A DNA stretch of 64,000 nucleotides from Dicaeum eximium (lineage: Eukaryota; Chordata; Aves; Passeriformes; Dicaeidae), in the NCBI GenBank assembly GCA_013396995.1, contig VWZP01002201.1, forward strand, positions 1,518,360 to 1,582,359, in the 5' to 3' direction. A program made the translations under genes and the position numbers. The notes beneath the pieces were generated by a model, which was not told where the DNA came from, did not search any database, and worked only from the letters and a program-made list of their open reading frames with translations. This document shows positions 24,718 through 37,245 of the stretch, in pieces (the stretch's first letter is position 1; every line of letters starts with the position of its first letter).

Positions 24718-25476
24718 AGGGGTGGCAACCAAAGGTGGATACATACAGTAGGAGGGGAACTTAATCTAACATCCAATCAAATCTAAGGCATAACATAATA
24801 GACACAGAACATTCTAGAGAAATAGGCAGGGTTAACATAAACTGACAGGGAGTATGGGTGGGGATACAGGGATTGACAGGGAAGGGACTGGAAGGAAGGG
24901 AGGAGACTGACCTTCTAGGGAAGGCTCAGGGGGAAGGACATTCTAGGACTGAACTAAATAGAAACAGGCATGGGGATGGATTTGGGGGCACCCAAGAGGT
25001 TTAGGGGGATAGGGGGGAAATGCACAAATAATCATAGGGGAATACATAAAAAGCGCACCGCAACATCAGGGTGTTGTTTCCAAGCGCACTGCTTCTGCCG
25101 TCTTCCCCTTCCCGTAGTCACTTTGATTTAAAGGAACTTAAGTATATCCATGATTGCTTTGAGCCCTACTTCATCTCACATCAAAGTGTGTAGAAAAACT
25201 GGCAATTAACTTTAAGGTTGTAGGATCGTGACCTTGCTTCTAAGATCAGAACTAGGATCACAAGTAGAAAGTTAGGCAATGTGACACTTCAGGACAGTAG
25301 CACCTATAAAGCCAGTAAAATCAGTGTTTGTATTCAGCTCTGAGAGGAACTGGTCACTGATTTTAAATGTCTCAGTACATTTTTTGGATTTTAAGTTATT
25401 TTTTACATTTTTTTCTGAAGCTATTTGAGAATTTTGTGCCAGGAAGTTTTAGTACGGTACTTTTCGCATCAGGGAG

Positions 25477-25494
25477 AAAAAAAAAAAAAAAAAA
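25477..25494. repeat. Poly-A tract (A18)
   Basis: Uninterrupted run of 18 A. Confidence 0.95.
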
Positions 25495-26190
25495 GTGAAA
25501 TCCCATATGTGTGTGTAGGGCTGGTTGGTCAGGTACATTACAGTGAATATATTTCAGCTGAAGAGCATGATCTGTCTAAGATGATGGGGGGAGCTGACCA
25601 TGGAAACTGCTTTAGCCACACACAGCTCTGCTGCTCCAGGTGCACATTGTGTAATGTCTTGCCAGTCCCAGAAGTATTATCCTGACAGTGTCTATTTTAC
25701 TCATTCAAAAAGGAGTTTGTATTCAGATATGACACTGTGGCACTTTGTGTTTGGGACTGGCATGGATTTTGCCTGCAAGATAAATGCAGTGACAGTCTCT
25801 TCCTATGGGAATTGTCATGAGTGGACCCATGACCATTTCTGTGCAAGTGTGAGAGCTGCAGGAGTCAGATTTTCAAACCCTTACACTGCTGTCTTGAGGA
25901 AAAGCTGCTTTTGCTGAAGGAGGTGGAAGACCACTTGAAAAGTATTGTTTTCTTTAGTGATGTGCAATGCTAACATCAAAAAGTCCCTCACTTGGGCTTG
26001 ATGTGCTTTTCATTAAAGCTCCTTGGAGGTCAAACAGTGCCAGACAGGGTCCCAGAGGCACAGAGCAGAGAACAGAAGAACTCTATGAAGTTTACACGAC
26101 ACAGAAACACTTTCTGCATATGGCTTTGCACAGAATGCTCACTTTGAAATGTTTTTCCTTACATAAAAATCACCGGGATTTTTGGTGTTG

Positions 26191-26208
26191 TTTTTTTTTT
26201 TTTTTTTT
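26191..26208. repeat. Poly-T tract (T18)
   Basis: Uninterrupted run of 18 T. Confidence 0.95.
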
Positions 26209-27707
26209 CAAAGTGCAATCACTTCTAAGGAGCTGTGTGATTTATTGTTTGTCCTGTACATTTTCTTTGCTTTATAGAATATTTAATTAGCAAAGGTCCT
26301 TCTGTTTCTGAGCCTTTTGAAATAAGTTCAGGATCTCTCTGACAGCTGCCATTTTTTATACCCTGATACCATTACCTGCAGCAAATATCTGCTGCTCAAG
26401 CTTGTTTTTCTCTGATCCTACTCAGTCACGAAAGGCAGTGGTCTCCCTGCTTATTCCTTGTCTGCCTTTTGTTTTTTTTTGGAAGCCAGATGGTGCATGC
26501 CACATGTAATTTGTGTCAAAACCAGTTAATACTGAGCTGCTGCAGCACTTTTTTTGTATATGGTGGATCTCATCTTGTAGCAGTTGATGGATTTCACAAC
26601 TAGTTTTGTTGTAGGACAGTAAGTGCACTCTGAAAGAAGCAGGTACTCCATCACAGAGACTGAATATGATAAGACAGCTCTGTCTTATGCTATCACTATA
26701 AAAATGGTGTTTACCTCAGTACAGTTAGCATTACTCTCTTCCCATAATCCCAACACAGACTGTCTTTGTGAGAGTTGGAGGGAGGTGCTACTTCTGTCCC
26801 TTCTGGCACCTCAGTAGATGTTGAGAATCTGCATTGTCATCTGGTTAGCAGCAGCACCTGCATAAAACACATTTGTTTCCATTGGGCAAAATCTATAGAA
26901 TTAGACTTTGTTTTCATTAAATCTGTTATTTGGCCTTGCAGCATGATGGATGACAACTAATTCCAGTGCAGCTGAAAAGATGATTTTAAAAGACAGTGAA
27001 CCACAACAAAGGCAAAAGCTTGTGTGGAAGACACGGTTGGCTTTGTGGCAGGAGTTGCATAAAGGAGCAGTATATTCATGCATGACAGGATCCTTTTTAG
27101 AGGGAAAAGGCAGGAAGATTAAATAGAGTGGATGTTACAACATGTGTTTAAAGTACTAAAGTAGGCTCCTTGCCTCAGTAACATATACTTTGATGAGAAG
27201 AATTTGAGATCATTTCAGACGATAGAAGGTGAAATGTTCATGGCAGAGACTACAAAGCAACGACATTTCTTTTGCAGGTGCTTGAGCGTCAGTGTTTATT
27301 AGTCATACATCACAGGAAAACCCATTTTGGTAATGTAAATAACTGGCTGTATGTTCACAAAAGCAGGGTAAAGTTATAAAATCAAGATGTTGGTTGTAGC
27401 ATTCTCTGTGGTACATCTAACATGTTTTCTGTTTTGAATGGAGGTACTGGCATTTTTTTAGTTTCAGTCTTACATGTACTTAATTAGATGAAACACATTG
27501 CAGTTTTTTGTGCAATTACATCATCTCAATTATACAAAAAATTAAGAACCCAAGGACTTGTATTGATGGTTAAATCCATTTTTCTACCAGTATATGTGTA
27601 ACAGATGAGTATGGGATATTAAATTAATTGTTCTTGCAAGGTGCTAATCATTTCTTCTCTCTGATTATCAGAAACGTGCCTTTCTTTCCTGCCTAATCTG
27701 TTTGCAG

Positions 27708-28055
27708 AAAAAAAAAATTATCCAGTTCTGTGCAGTTGGCCACAGAAGCTGTAACAGGATTAAAGAACCCCAAATATGTGACCCAACGTGTGTCACTGGT
27801 GGAACAGACACTGCAATCCTTCAGGATGGGATGGCAGGCTCTGATATCCTTCTAAAACTCATTATCCAAAAAGTTGTGTTATCAGCCTGGAAAAAAACCT
27901 CACAGTGTTCATTGGTCACCAACGTTTATGAAAATAGGACCTTGAACAGCCAGTGTGTGTTTGACCTTTTGACTTCCAGAGAATTCCTGGCAGCTTTGTA
28001 CAACCAGAGGACTGTTTACACTGGGTGTACGAGGCATTCTGAGATTGAGCTGTGA
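27708..28055 (+). CDS. Speculative terminal exon, product unrecognised
   Basis: A pyrimidine-rich tract ending TTTGCAG (AG at 27706-27707) is followed in phase 0 by an open frame of about 115 codons. It ends at a stop at 28053-28055, and an AATAAA lies at 28099-28104. Phase 0 is what the KCNQ1 donor at 811/812 requires, so splicing into it would give a different C-terminus lacking most of the assembly coiled coil. The predicted peptide starts with lysines, has several cysteines and one N-glycosylation-type motif, and resembles nothing I know. Codon use shows no obvious coding signature. All three signals could coincide by chance in 64 kb, so this is a candidate only. Confidence 0.14.
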   Translation, partial: KKKIIQFCAVGHRSCNRIKEPQICDPTCVTGGTDTAILQDGMAGSDILLKLIIQKVVLSAWKKTSQCSLVTNVYENRTLNSQCVFDLLTSREFLAALYNQRTVYTGCTRHSEIEL

Positions 28056-28257
28056 TACCGAGAAATACCAGGGGTTACTGCGTAGATGATTCGGATTAAA
28101 TAAAAGAACAAAATGCCAAAATAGACTTCAGTGTCTCTGTAAAATTTGTAGCACACTCCTTCACCCTCCATCTGCATCCAGCTGGCAGAACTTCTGGGTA
28201 CCTTTTGCAGATAGCTACATTTACTTGCATATCTTGGTATAAAGTAAATATATTATT

Positions 28258-28302
28258 AAAAAAAAATATATACACACACACACACAGAGACATATATATT
28301 TA
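28258..28302. repeat. A-run and AT/AC microsatellite
   Basis: A9 followed by TATATA, a CA run of about seven units, GAGACA and further AT units. Confidence 0.9.
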
Positions 28303-29150
28303 TTTCAGGAATTGAATTGAGAACATTTGTGAGGGATGAAATTAGATCTTGCTCCCAAAAAAATCTGTTTTTAAATCTTACAGCTTTGTTATGGTAGTAT
28401 GTTTTATGTTACATGAATTACGCTCCTTAATGTGAATATCTGGAAGATACATTCACCATCGGATTTAACTTGCATTTTGGAATGTCCACAGAAAAAGGAT
28501 CAGCAGAGCAGTAATAAAAAACAGGCATTTAGTACATTTTTTTCTGACACATCTGTGAGCAGTAAAGAGACACAGGGTTTTACCAGCCCTGAACATTCAA
28601 TCATAAGTGAAACTTTACAACTGCAGTAACAACAGCACTGTGAAAACATTCACTGGATTGCCACAAACTCTCTACTTACTACTGAAATCCTTATATAAAT
28701 ATTGAATGAAATTTCTTATTGCAAGGCATGGCAAAAGAAAACAAACACACTTTCATATCCACTTTTTTCGCCTCCAAGGTACGTCAGGTGACACGGAGGC
28801 ACGTTAATTGAAGTTGATTTTTAAAGGCTTGATTTCCAGGCTCTGAGTTGCTACAGGTGTATCTCTCTTGTGGTTACTAAGAGTGAAGGGCTGAGGTTGT
28901 CAACATAGCAAAAGAAAACATTGTGAATACACAAAATCTGTGTATGTGGCCACATACAGCTTCTGTATTTTTCTCTTTAGCTTAGCATCTCACAAACGCT
29001 GACAAGTTAATTTAAAAATTGGAGTCTGTTTTGTGTTTTGATAGTATTAGAAAAGGATGTTTATATGAGAGGCTTTAAAAGATGCAGACATTTCCTTAGT
29101 TTGTAAAGCTTCAGCTCTGCATGTCTAGGTAAACAAGGTTTTTGCTTGCT

Positions 29151-29237
29151 AGAACCACAGGATCATTTAGGGTTGGAAAAGACCTTTAAGATCATCAAGT
29201 CCAATCATTAACCCAGCACAGCCAAGTCTACCATGAG
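29151..29237 (-). mobile_element. CR1 LINE 3'-end fragment
   Basis: On + it reads AGAACCACAGGATCATTTAG, then GGTTGGAAAAGACC and ATCATCAAGTCCAA, ending near ACCCAGCACAGCCAAGTC. This is the reverse complement of the 3' tail of an avian CR1. Less than 100 bp is preserved and the insertion is strongly 5'-truncated, antisense to KCNQ1. Confidence 0.92.
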
Positions 29238-32200
29238 GAATGCTGTCTTATTTATCTTTCTGTGGATTTTATTTTCTGTTTGGTTTGGGTTTTTTCCTGT
29301 TTAATCACATCTTCTGAAAATATTTTCAGCATTTCAGAATTGCAGTAAATTTTTGTCTGACATGGGATGAAAATAACACTACAAAAAGAAAAGCATGTAC
29401 TGAAATACTGATATGAAATATTTTCCTGTTTTATTAGTTGTGTTAACACCATCTGAACCTGCAGAACTGAATCCAAAGTGACTTCTATCCAAGAAGTTTC
29501 TGTGTTCTTCTACTTTTTCCTTAAGAAAGCCAAAGTATAAGAAAATCGCCAGAATGTTGATGCGGTGTCCAGAGCACTTGAATTTACTTAATGCCAGGAA
29601 AATCAGATATGTACATCAGGAATTGGTCAGATGGTAACTCAGTTCACTATTTTTACCAGTGAGACACACTGCAGTGAGTGTCTTTCATGGAAAGACCTTT
29701 GGACAGTATCCCACATCATAGGGAGTTCACCAAAGTCTGTGAATTCTGGGGTGAGCAGGATTTAATACAGGTACTGCTAGGCTGGAAGCAAGTCATACAG
29801 TGGCAGAAAATACAGTCAGAAATAGGCAGTAAATGTCATTCTGTGCATTAGGGCCTGGATTTCCAAAGAAGTCCAACAAGCTTGGCTTGTTGATGGCCTC
29901 TGAGAGCAGAAGTGTGTGTGAGACAGGGATCTGAGCACCAGCTCACGGGCTAGGGTGAGATCTGTGCCTTGAATTGGAAATGCCACTTCTAAGTTCAGAA
30001 TGAAACACTGGCCTCCACACCACTCACTCTCCCCTAGCACTCAGCAGAGAGCCTCTGGCACACATGCACTTGGGGCAAGCCTGGGCAGGTTGCAGCAGAG
30101 GGAAGTGTGGCCCAGCAGCTGATACCTGCAGTTCAAAGGGGTCACGTTTGTCCCGGGCCAGCATCATGGAGCCCCTGTGGTGCATCAGGTCCATCTGCTG
30201 CTCACTTTCTGGAGAGATGATGCTTGTAGAAGAGTTAAAACTTGAAGTGAGTAGCAGATGGGAATGCTTGAAAAAATGCCAGCCTGCTTTCTGAGGGAAG
30301 AATGCCTCAAGAGGAGGTTCTTCGGTATTTCTGGGTACTTTTCAAGCTCCAGGCTTTGGGAACTTGGAGTTGCACAGCTTGACATCAGCATTGTCTACTT
30401 CGGGAAGAGACAAGTCATGTGCATGCTAGAAACTGAATTAAGCTGCCATGTCTTCTGCATTTAGCAGCAAGTGCTGCAAAGTGGGCCAAAACCTACACAT
30501 GTGCCTGTGGGCAGTGCTTTCTCAAAAACAAGTATAGGTTTTTGTGAGTGTCTGTTTTTTTTGTGGGTGTCTGTTATTCACAAAACCATTCACATTAATG
30601 GGTTCAGGACTTACCATAACAGCAAGAGCTAAGACCAGAGGTAGTAAGGGTTGGCTGACCCAGATGTCACCAATGAATGAGCATGGCCCAGCAAATGGGT
30701 AGGGTTTGTTGTGATCTTATCACCCAAGGGTAGGCTTTGGTTCTTTGATTTCTGCTCTCTTTGCCTTCCATAGTAGCCACTAGTTTTCAGAGTCTTGCCT
30801 TTCCTCAGAAAATGTGATTTTTCAGGGCTCTGGAATAAGTGAATTGCAGAACCTGTAGTTTCTTTGGCATCCTGCCTATCTGCAGCATATAGTTACCATC
30901 CTGCACTCAAAAAATATAGCAGTCAATTGAATAAAATCTTGTTTTGAAAACCAATTTTGCATTAACATTAAGGGAATATGAAGACCCTAAAGTGAGGTTA
31001 TTTTTCGTTTAGTTTGGATGAAGACAGCAAGTCTATAATGTATTTTTGTTAACATTTCCATATTAAGTCTCTCAGAGTATCAGGCTAATTTTGCAGATTT
31101 GTAAGCAATTAGGTGGTGATGATAGGATAAGTAAATTGTGTGACTGAACTTGTCTGGTCAATAAAAGGAAGAGATGAACCCTTCTGTTTGGTTTCCAGGT
31201 AGGTCAGAGAGAAGTAATTGCTGTGTTGCTCAAATTAGAAACCAGAAGAGTTGTTTTGGTGTGTTTAACCTCAGCCACACACAGCACGTCCTCACAGTAA
31301 CCTCCCCATTTGCTTATGAATAATACCTCATCAAAGAGCCAACTGGCCACCATTTTATTATGCATTCTAAAATACAGCATAAAATGAGTAACATCAAAGA
31401 GACCACTCAAGAAACTGAGCCTGGCCCTACCTACCGCATGCAGAGGTTGTGTTTCTGTTAAATCTAGCTTCAGGTGGCGATGCTGAGTTTGCTCCAGAGA
31501 GGCTGCCTCAGTTCAGTTTCTCTGATCAGAATAATCCTTAATTCTGAAAGATTTTTTAATTTACCTGAGTGATTTTTGCATGTTACTGAAAAGAAATTTT
31601 TTTTTCACTGATATCCTAGCTTGACACAGTTCACTTTCTTGTTTAAAATGGAAAAAATGAACATTATTCTGTACTTTTAGCATTGTTGTTTTACCTTCTT
31701 ATAGGAGAGCCCTATGGCTCTATAGGAGGATTACCTCCCTTTTCTTCATTTTGTCTGTCCCTGCAACCAAGAAAACAACACTTTCCTTGCTAAAACTAAA
31801 GTAAAGCTAAATGCTTGCTGCTGTTCATTCTTTTTAATCTAGCTTTAAAACTACACCACTACATTCATCAGCAGCTCAGAGTTTCTGAAGGCATATTTAC
31901 ATCATGATAATAGTGAAGAATACTGTTGTCATTAATGAGTTTTATTTTTAGATTAAGAGTAAATGGGTGCTGGCATCTATTAGATGAACATAAAAATGAA
32001 AGAGACTAAATATTTTGTAGCACTGCACCTACATTTGGCAATAGCAAGACACAAAGAAACTTCACAGCTGGTGTGTAGCTCTCATGGAGTCCTGGCTGGT
32101 TTTAGACTTCCCCATACATTTGTCAGTCAGAGCTCTAGGAAGATTAAGAGATACTCAGTACATATTGTCCAAAAAATTTTAGAAAAACAAGAAATTATTA

Positions 32201-35200
32201 GAAGTCAGTGGCAAAAAGAAATATAGTGACAGTACAAGGGAACTCCTTTAGGCTAAATGGATATTGAAGAGCACAAGAAACCATATTTTAGAAACTTGAA
32301 CTTTAATAATGTCTGACTATTAAAGCTATGGTGAAGCCTTGTCAGTCAGATGTCACTGGCAAAACTCCTGTTTAATTCAACTACTTAAAATAGATCTCAA
32401 AGCTGAGCGTATAAAAATTCAGGCATATTTCAGAAAAGCACTATAACGTGCTTTGTATTTACATAACTACTATGTATTTACTAATCCATCAGTGTTTCAA
32501 ATCTCTCTCAAAACAAGTATTTTGTGTGTACCTTGGTGTCTCCAGGAACAAGAAAAGTCATAAAACCAACTGGGAATTGTGTTAAAGTCACATCTTTTTT
32601 CCCTGGTGTGGTCATTTCTAGATTCCCTTGCCAGCTCAGTTTGTTATTTGATTTTGGTATTCCTCCATGACCTAGATTTTTTGGGTTCAGCAAACACAAA
32701 AAAGGAGGAAATCTCTATCAAAGTATACAAGTACACCAGCTTTACCTCCTCATCTCTGGAACATTCTTCTAGCCCAGCTGGTAACTCTAAGAAAAGGAGA
32801 AGGTTCTACCCCAAGGAGAAGGTTCAGACCCAATGGTTCTCCAGCCTTTGGTGTAGACCTGGGATCTAAACCCATGTGATACAAGTTTTGCTACTTTTCT
32901 GAAATTCTGAATTTAAAAGGAGGTTTTTATAAAAGGAAACTGTCTTGCTTTTTTACCTGGAAATCCTTCCAGCTTCCCCTACCAAAACTTTAAGGTAGGA
33001 TGAAGTGCCAGAAGATTATGCCAGACACCAAAACAGTGCTTTTAAGTCTATGAAGGAAAAAATGAAAGGCCTCTGGCTTGAATGGAGAGGACTGGGGGGG
33101 AGAAAAAGAGAGGTGATAGATTTACAATGTAAATGCAGCCCTGTATAAGTGACCTAAATATAGACAAGCATTTCTTATTTCCTGTTATAAGCCCCGTGAA
33201 ATTTTAAAAGTACTGAAGTGGGTTTGGGTTTTTTTTAAGTTCCTTGTGCTTGAGTTCAACCCATTTCATTTTGTATGCCAAGCCTGCATGGAGGAGAGCC
33301 ACCACCCTGAAGAGAGTGCTTGGCCAAACCAGTCCCCACCCCATTACTGGGAGCTGTCATTTCACCCAGAGGCTATAACTGCAGGAAATAAAATCAACAG
33401 GAATGTTACACGAGTGTGTGTACATACCAGTCCTCTAAGTGACTTATTTATAGTCTGAGCCATGATGTCTAGTCATTAAAATCTCACAGAAGTCGTCGTC
33501 CCCTGGCCCTTAAGCTGCAGAATTCCATTTAATACCCTCTTTCTCTCCGTTATACAATGCAAGTTATGACAAAAACTCACCCTCTAGCTCCCATCACTGA
33601 GCTTTGGCATTAGGAGTTTGGCCAGCATGGCTGCTGGGGATGGGGGCACGGCTCAGGGGCACTGTTTGTGTTCCATGGAAGAAAATCCTGCAGCATTCCC
33701 TGCAGTGGCATGGCCAGCCAAAGCATGTCATACATCACTGTCCTCCTTCACAGCCAGGGAACCTGAGCAGCAAAGGGGAAGGGATTTGCAAAAGCTGCCC
33801 TTGAGTTTTGGTAGCTGTGGTCTAAAGCAAGTGAAACACCAGGATTTTGGAATGGCTGGGAAGACAGAAAGGCTTGGTAAATGGCGCTTGGTATTGGGTT
33901 TTAAATTATTCAAGCAAGTAGCTGTGTTCATGTCAGGCAGGTACTGAGAGGTATTTCAATGCTGTTGTCGTCAGTGGGAGTGGAACAGTTAAATACCTTT
34001 CAGAGCTTAATGTCATAGTTCAAAAGAAAGGTTTCAGAGACCTTGAACTTCACCTCTGTAGAGCAAATGAGTTGGCATATTTTGTCTCGCAGTCAAATTG
34101 AGCAGGGGGTGCCTCTTCAGTCAGGCGTCCAGCCCCACACCTCTACCTGGCACCTGCCAAATCTGCACACTCAGCTAGTTGCTAATGGCCACTGGGCTGG
34201 TGCTCCCTGTTGGAATCCCAGACTGGGAGGTTCTCTCAGGAATTTGCAGACGGGACATGTGACACCATGAAATACCAACGCCTGCTGCTCTGCCTTTCCT
34301 TGAAAGAGCAGCATATACAAAATGTTGTAGGGAGAGAGGTGGGTTTTGTTTTTGTGAGTTTTTTTGTGAAAGCAAGCCAAAAGTTTATGTGTAGGGAAAG
34401 GTTTTCCTTGACTCTCAGTTTATTAATAAAATCTTTCTTTGTTTTTTGGTACAAGTGACAGGTCCTACATTTAGTAAGACAAAAATATCTCTAATGTTAT
34501 CTCTGTGGTTCCCTTTTCTTTTAGTTACAATCCACACTAGAGGATTCTTCCAAGGTTTTCAAGCTTCTAAATGCCTACAAGAGTTGCTATTAACTTACCA
34601 CAATGCTCAGCCAGCCATCTGTTGTGGTTTACATCATTAAATATCAGTAGGGGCTGTGTATTACAGAACCGGGAGAAAAGCTCTGACATAATAGAACTTG
34701 TCTCCCAGAGGAAATGATGGAGCCAGAGGCTACATCCTTTTGGACATATAAAGGAGCTCAGACTGAAGTGTAGGAGCTTGTACTGCAGGGCATTTTTGCA
34801 ATCCTATCTGTGCAACCACAGAGGTCTAAAGTCTTCCTGGTTCTCAGCAGGCAGAAATCAGGATGAAGTCTGTAGACCTTTAAGAGTAAGTTACCTCTTT
34901 ATAACTGTAGAGCACAATGTTTTCCCATAATAAATTTGCATTTCAAATGAAACTGGTTGAAATATGTGTCTCTGGGAGAAGCAGAAAGAATATACCTTGT
35001 ATGTATTTGCATTTCAGTAGCACCTGAAATGTGTTGCAGGTCTCCTGTTTGCATCTGGCTGTCTTGGACAATCAGAAATCCAATACCCAGAGGAATTGCT
35101 TTTTAAGTGAACAGTTCACAGCTGGGTCATGAGATTATAGCAGATTTCACAGAGACTGACTGATGCAAGAATTGCAGCCAGTTTGGGCTCGTGGAGTAGC

Positions 35201-36698
35201 TCTGCATGTTTGTATCTCTGCATGGTCTGGTTTTGTCTGCTTTACCCAAAGGAAGAACATATTGAAGGTTTCTCCTAAAGACTTCTGCATTCAGCTGTGG
35301 CAGTGTCCTGTGGGAAGAAAGGAATAGCCCAGCATTCAAGAAAGAATTATTAAGGTGATAGCCTAGAAAATTATACTTCTCCAATTCATTGCAATCCCTA
35401 AGGATGTGTTGAGACAAGGAACCATGGATTGCCAGTGGGCACGTTTGTACACAAAGATACCAAGTCCTTTGTTCAGACATGCCTAGGTTCATACTGATAG
35501 TGACATATTTAAATCCAGTAAGCGTGCTCTATGTCCAATACACATGGTATTTCAAATCAGAAATATTTTAGTTTGCTTATTGTTGGTACAGCTGGTTTTT
35601 TTGGGTTTTTTTTGCTTATAAAAGTAACCAGAAACAAGAGAGAGTCCAGACCTTCAGTCCAAATACTCCGTGTCTCATTGCAAATCATGTCATGGCTTGT
35701 TTTTTGTGAAAGGAGTGTTTCTAGAAGAAATAGCCCAAAAAATGTCAATTTCATTTACTAATATTTGGCAAAATACATAAAAGTCCTTTTAAAAGAGAAA
35801 ATAGTATAGAATATTAGCCTTCTATTTGATTTTTACCAATAACTGACATTCAGTTATTTGGTGCCCAGTGTACTCAGAAGTGCTTTAGAGTAGCAATTTC
35901 TAAGACTTTCCTCAGCATGGCAGAAAAAATTATACAGTACACAGATCAAAAATTCTGTTCTTCATCTGTGGGTATAATCCATTACTACTTATCTGTCTTT
36001 ATTTTGTTCCTGTACTTGGTTACTTCACAGATTCCTTCACTTTGTCCTCATTAGTACCCAGAAACGCATCCTTCATGAATGTCGCCAGTTTTCTTTGTTA
36101 TCAAACACAGATGTGAAGAAACCACTGAGATTTTCTTGATACTTTTTCAGTCATTGGAAATTTCTTTGTTCTTCTCTTTGGTCCTGCTCCAACACTGTAG
36201 GAGTTGGTGATTGTCTTTCCACCAACTTCAGTGGGATTTGGATCTTGCCTTTAATAGTTCCACTAAATTAATCTTATTTTCAACCTTCAAATATGTCTCA
36301 AATTTATTTTATTTTTAAATTAATTATGTTTTGCTGTTTGACCTTCATGGATTTTATGTATTTTTGAATATTCCATCAGTTGCTTCTTGTAAAATTTAAA
36401 CCCTGTTGCTGTCCTTTACCCATGCACTAATTCTCCTGCTCTCTCACACTCTTTTTCAGAATTCTGTTTTTCACTCTGCTGACAATAAACTACTTATGGT
36501 CTCTTCTTCTGAGGGTTTAGTTTTAGGTTTCACTATCTGGAAGTATCCATGTTCCTCCCAAGCTATCCACCACTTCTCTCAGCTTCAACAAAACTTGTCT
36601 GCTGTGCCTCTTTGCCAGTATTTCTCTCATGAAAATAGATTTCATTTAACCAAATCAGGCTGTGTATTCACAACCATTTCTGACAGTGAATTTTTAAT
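29238..36698. other. Intronic sequence, little recognised
   Basis: Apart from a weak MIR-like patch near 33.74 kb, no repeat family or gene was recognised. The short reading frames at 33604-33947, 34043-34458 and 35127-35492 overlap on both strands and lack recognisable domains. Confidence 0.5.
33738..33795 (+). repeat. MIR-like core fragment (weak)
   Basis: CTTCACAGCCAGGGAACCTGAG, then GGGGAAGGGATTTGC and a downstream GCTGCC, follow the order of the MIR core (TTTTACAG, GAGGAAACTGAG, AGGTTAAGTAACTTGCC). Short and diverged. Confidence 0.3.
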
Positions 36699-37245
36699 AG
36701 AATCACAGAATTACAGAATGGCCAGGGTTGAAAGAGACCTTAAAGATCATCCAGTTCCAACCCCCTGGCATGGGCAGGGACACCTTCCACTAGATCAGGT
36801 TGCTCAGAGCCCCATCCAGCCTGGCCTTGAACACTTCCAGGGATGGGGCATTAAACAATTTCTCCTTAATATCTGATCTAAACCTCTTCTTTCAGTTTGA
36901 AGCCGTTCTCCCTTGTCTTGTCATTACATGTCCTTATAAATAGTCTGTCTCTATAAGGACTTTTCTGTAGGCTCCCTTCAGGTTCTGGAAGGCCACAATT
37001 TTGTCACCCCAAAGCCTTTTCTCCTCCAGGCTGAACAATTCCAACTCTCTCAGCCTTTTGTCACAGGAGAGGTGCTCCATCCCTCTGATGATCCTGGTGG
37101 ACCTGCTGTGGACTCATTCCAACAGTTCTCTGTCCTTCCCATGCTGGGGACCCCAGAGTGGATGCAGCACAGCAGGTGGGGTCTCACCAGGGCAGGGCAG
37201 AGCAGAGGGACAGGATCACCTCCCTTGACCTGCTGGCCTGCTGCT
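36699..37245 (-). mobile_element. CR1 LINE, 3' UTR plus C-terminal ORF2
   Basis: This is the longest CR1 copy here. On + it opens AGAATCACAGAATTACAGAATGG, the reversed CR1 3' tail with its short octamer-like repeats. GACCTTAAAGATCATCCAG, the CCTTGAACACTTCCAGGGATGG block, CTTTTCTCCTCCAGGCTGAAC and finally GACCTGCTGGCC follow. These are the standard landmarks in order, without large internal gaps. It is 5'-truncated. The sequence type is close to the CR1 copies common in songbirds (CR1-J-like by eye). It is antisense to KCNQ1, and reading frames crossing it are not genes. Confidence 0.95.

Larger units (their letters stand above)
24426..25065 (-). mobile_element. Solo LTR with CpG-rich U5, antisense to KCNQ1
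   Basis: On the minus strand the element starts TGTTGCGGTGCGC (at 25065) and ends at 24426. Its other end read on + is GGCGGCGGTGCCC, an imperfect 13-bp inverted repeat with nine matches. CAGGG sits outside both ends (24421-24425 and 25067-25071; six bases with one mismatch if extended), a plausible target-site duplication. In minus orientation there is a C-rich U3, a TATA box TTTATAAG near 24709-24717, AATAAA at 24654-24659, then a very GC-rich R-U5 (24426-24600) with more than 20 CpGs. I saw no internal retroviral sequence, so it is a solo LTR. A 6-bp duplication would suit an ERVK-like element. Confidence 0.85.
25066..29150. other. Intronic sequence with one speculative exon
   Basis: No repeat family recognised. 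Homopolymers occur at 25477-25494 (A18) and 26191-26208 (T18), and a microsatellite at 28258-28302. A speculative exon at 27708-28055 is listed separately. Confidence 0.5.

Noticed and set aside
25425..25917. Two consecutive + strand frames of 86-105 codons
   Set aside because: The first runs through a poly-A tract and neither shows a domain or splice support.
36406..36876. 156-codon + strand frame
   Set aside because: Its second half is antisense CR1 sequence from 36699 on; the first half shows no domain.
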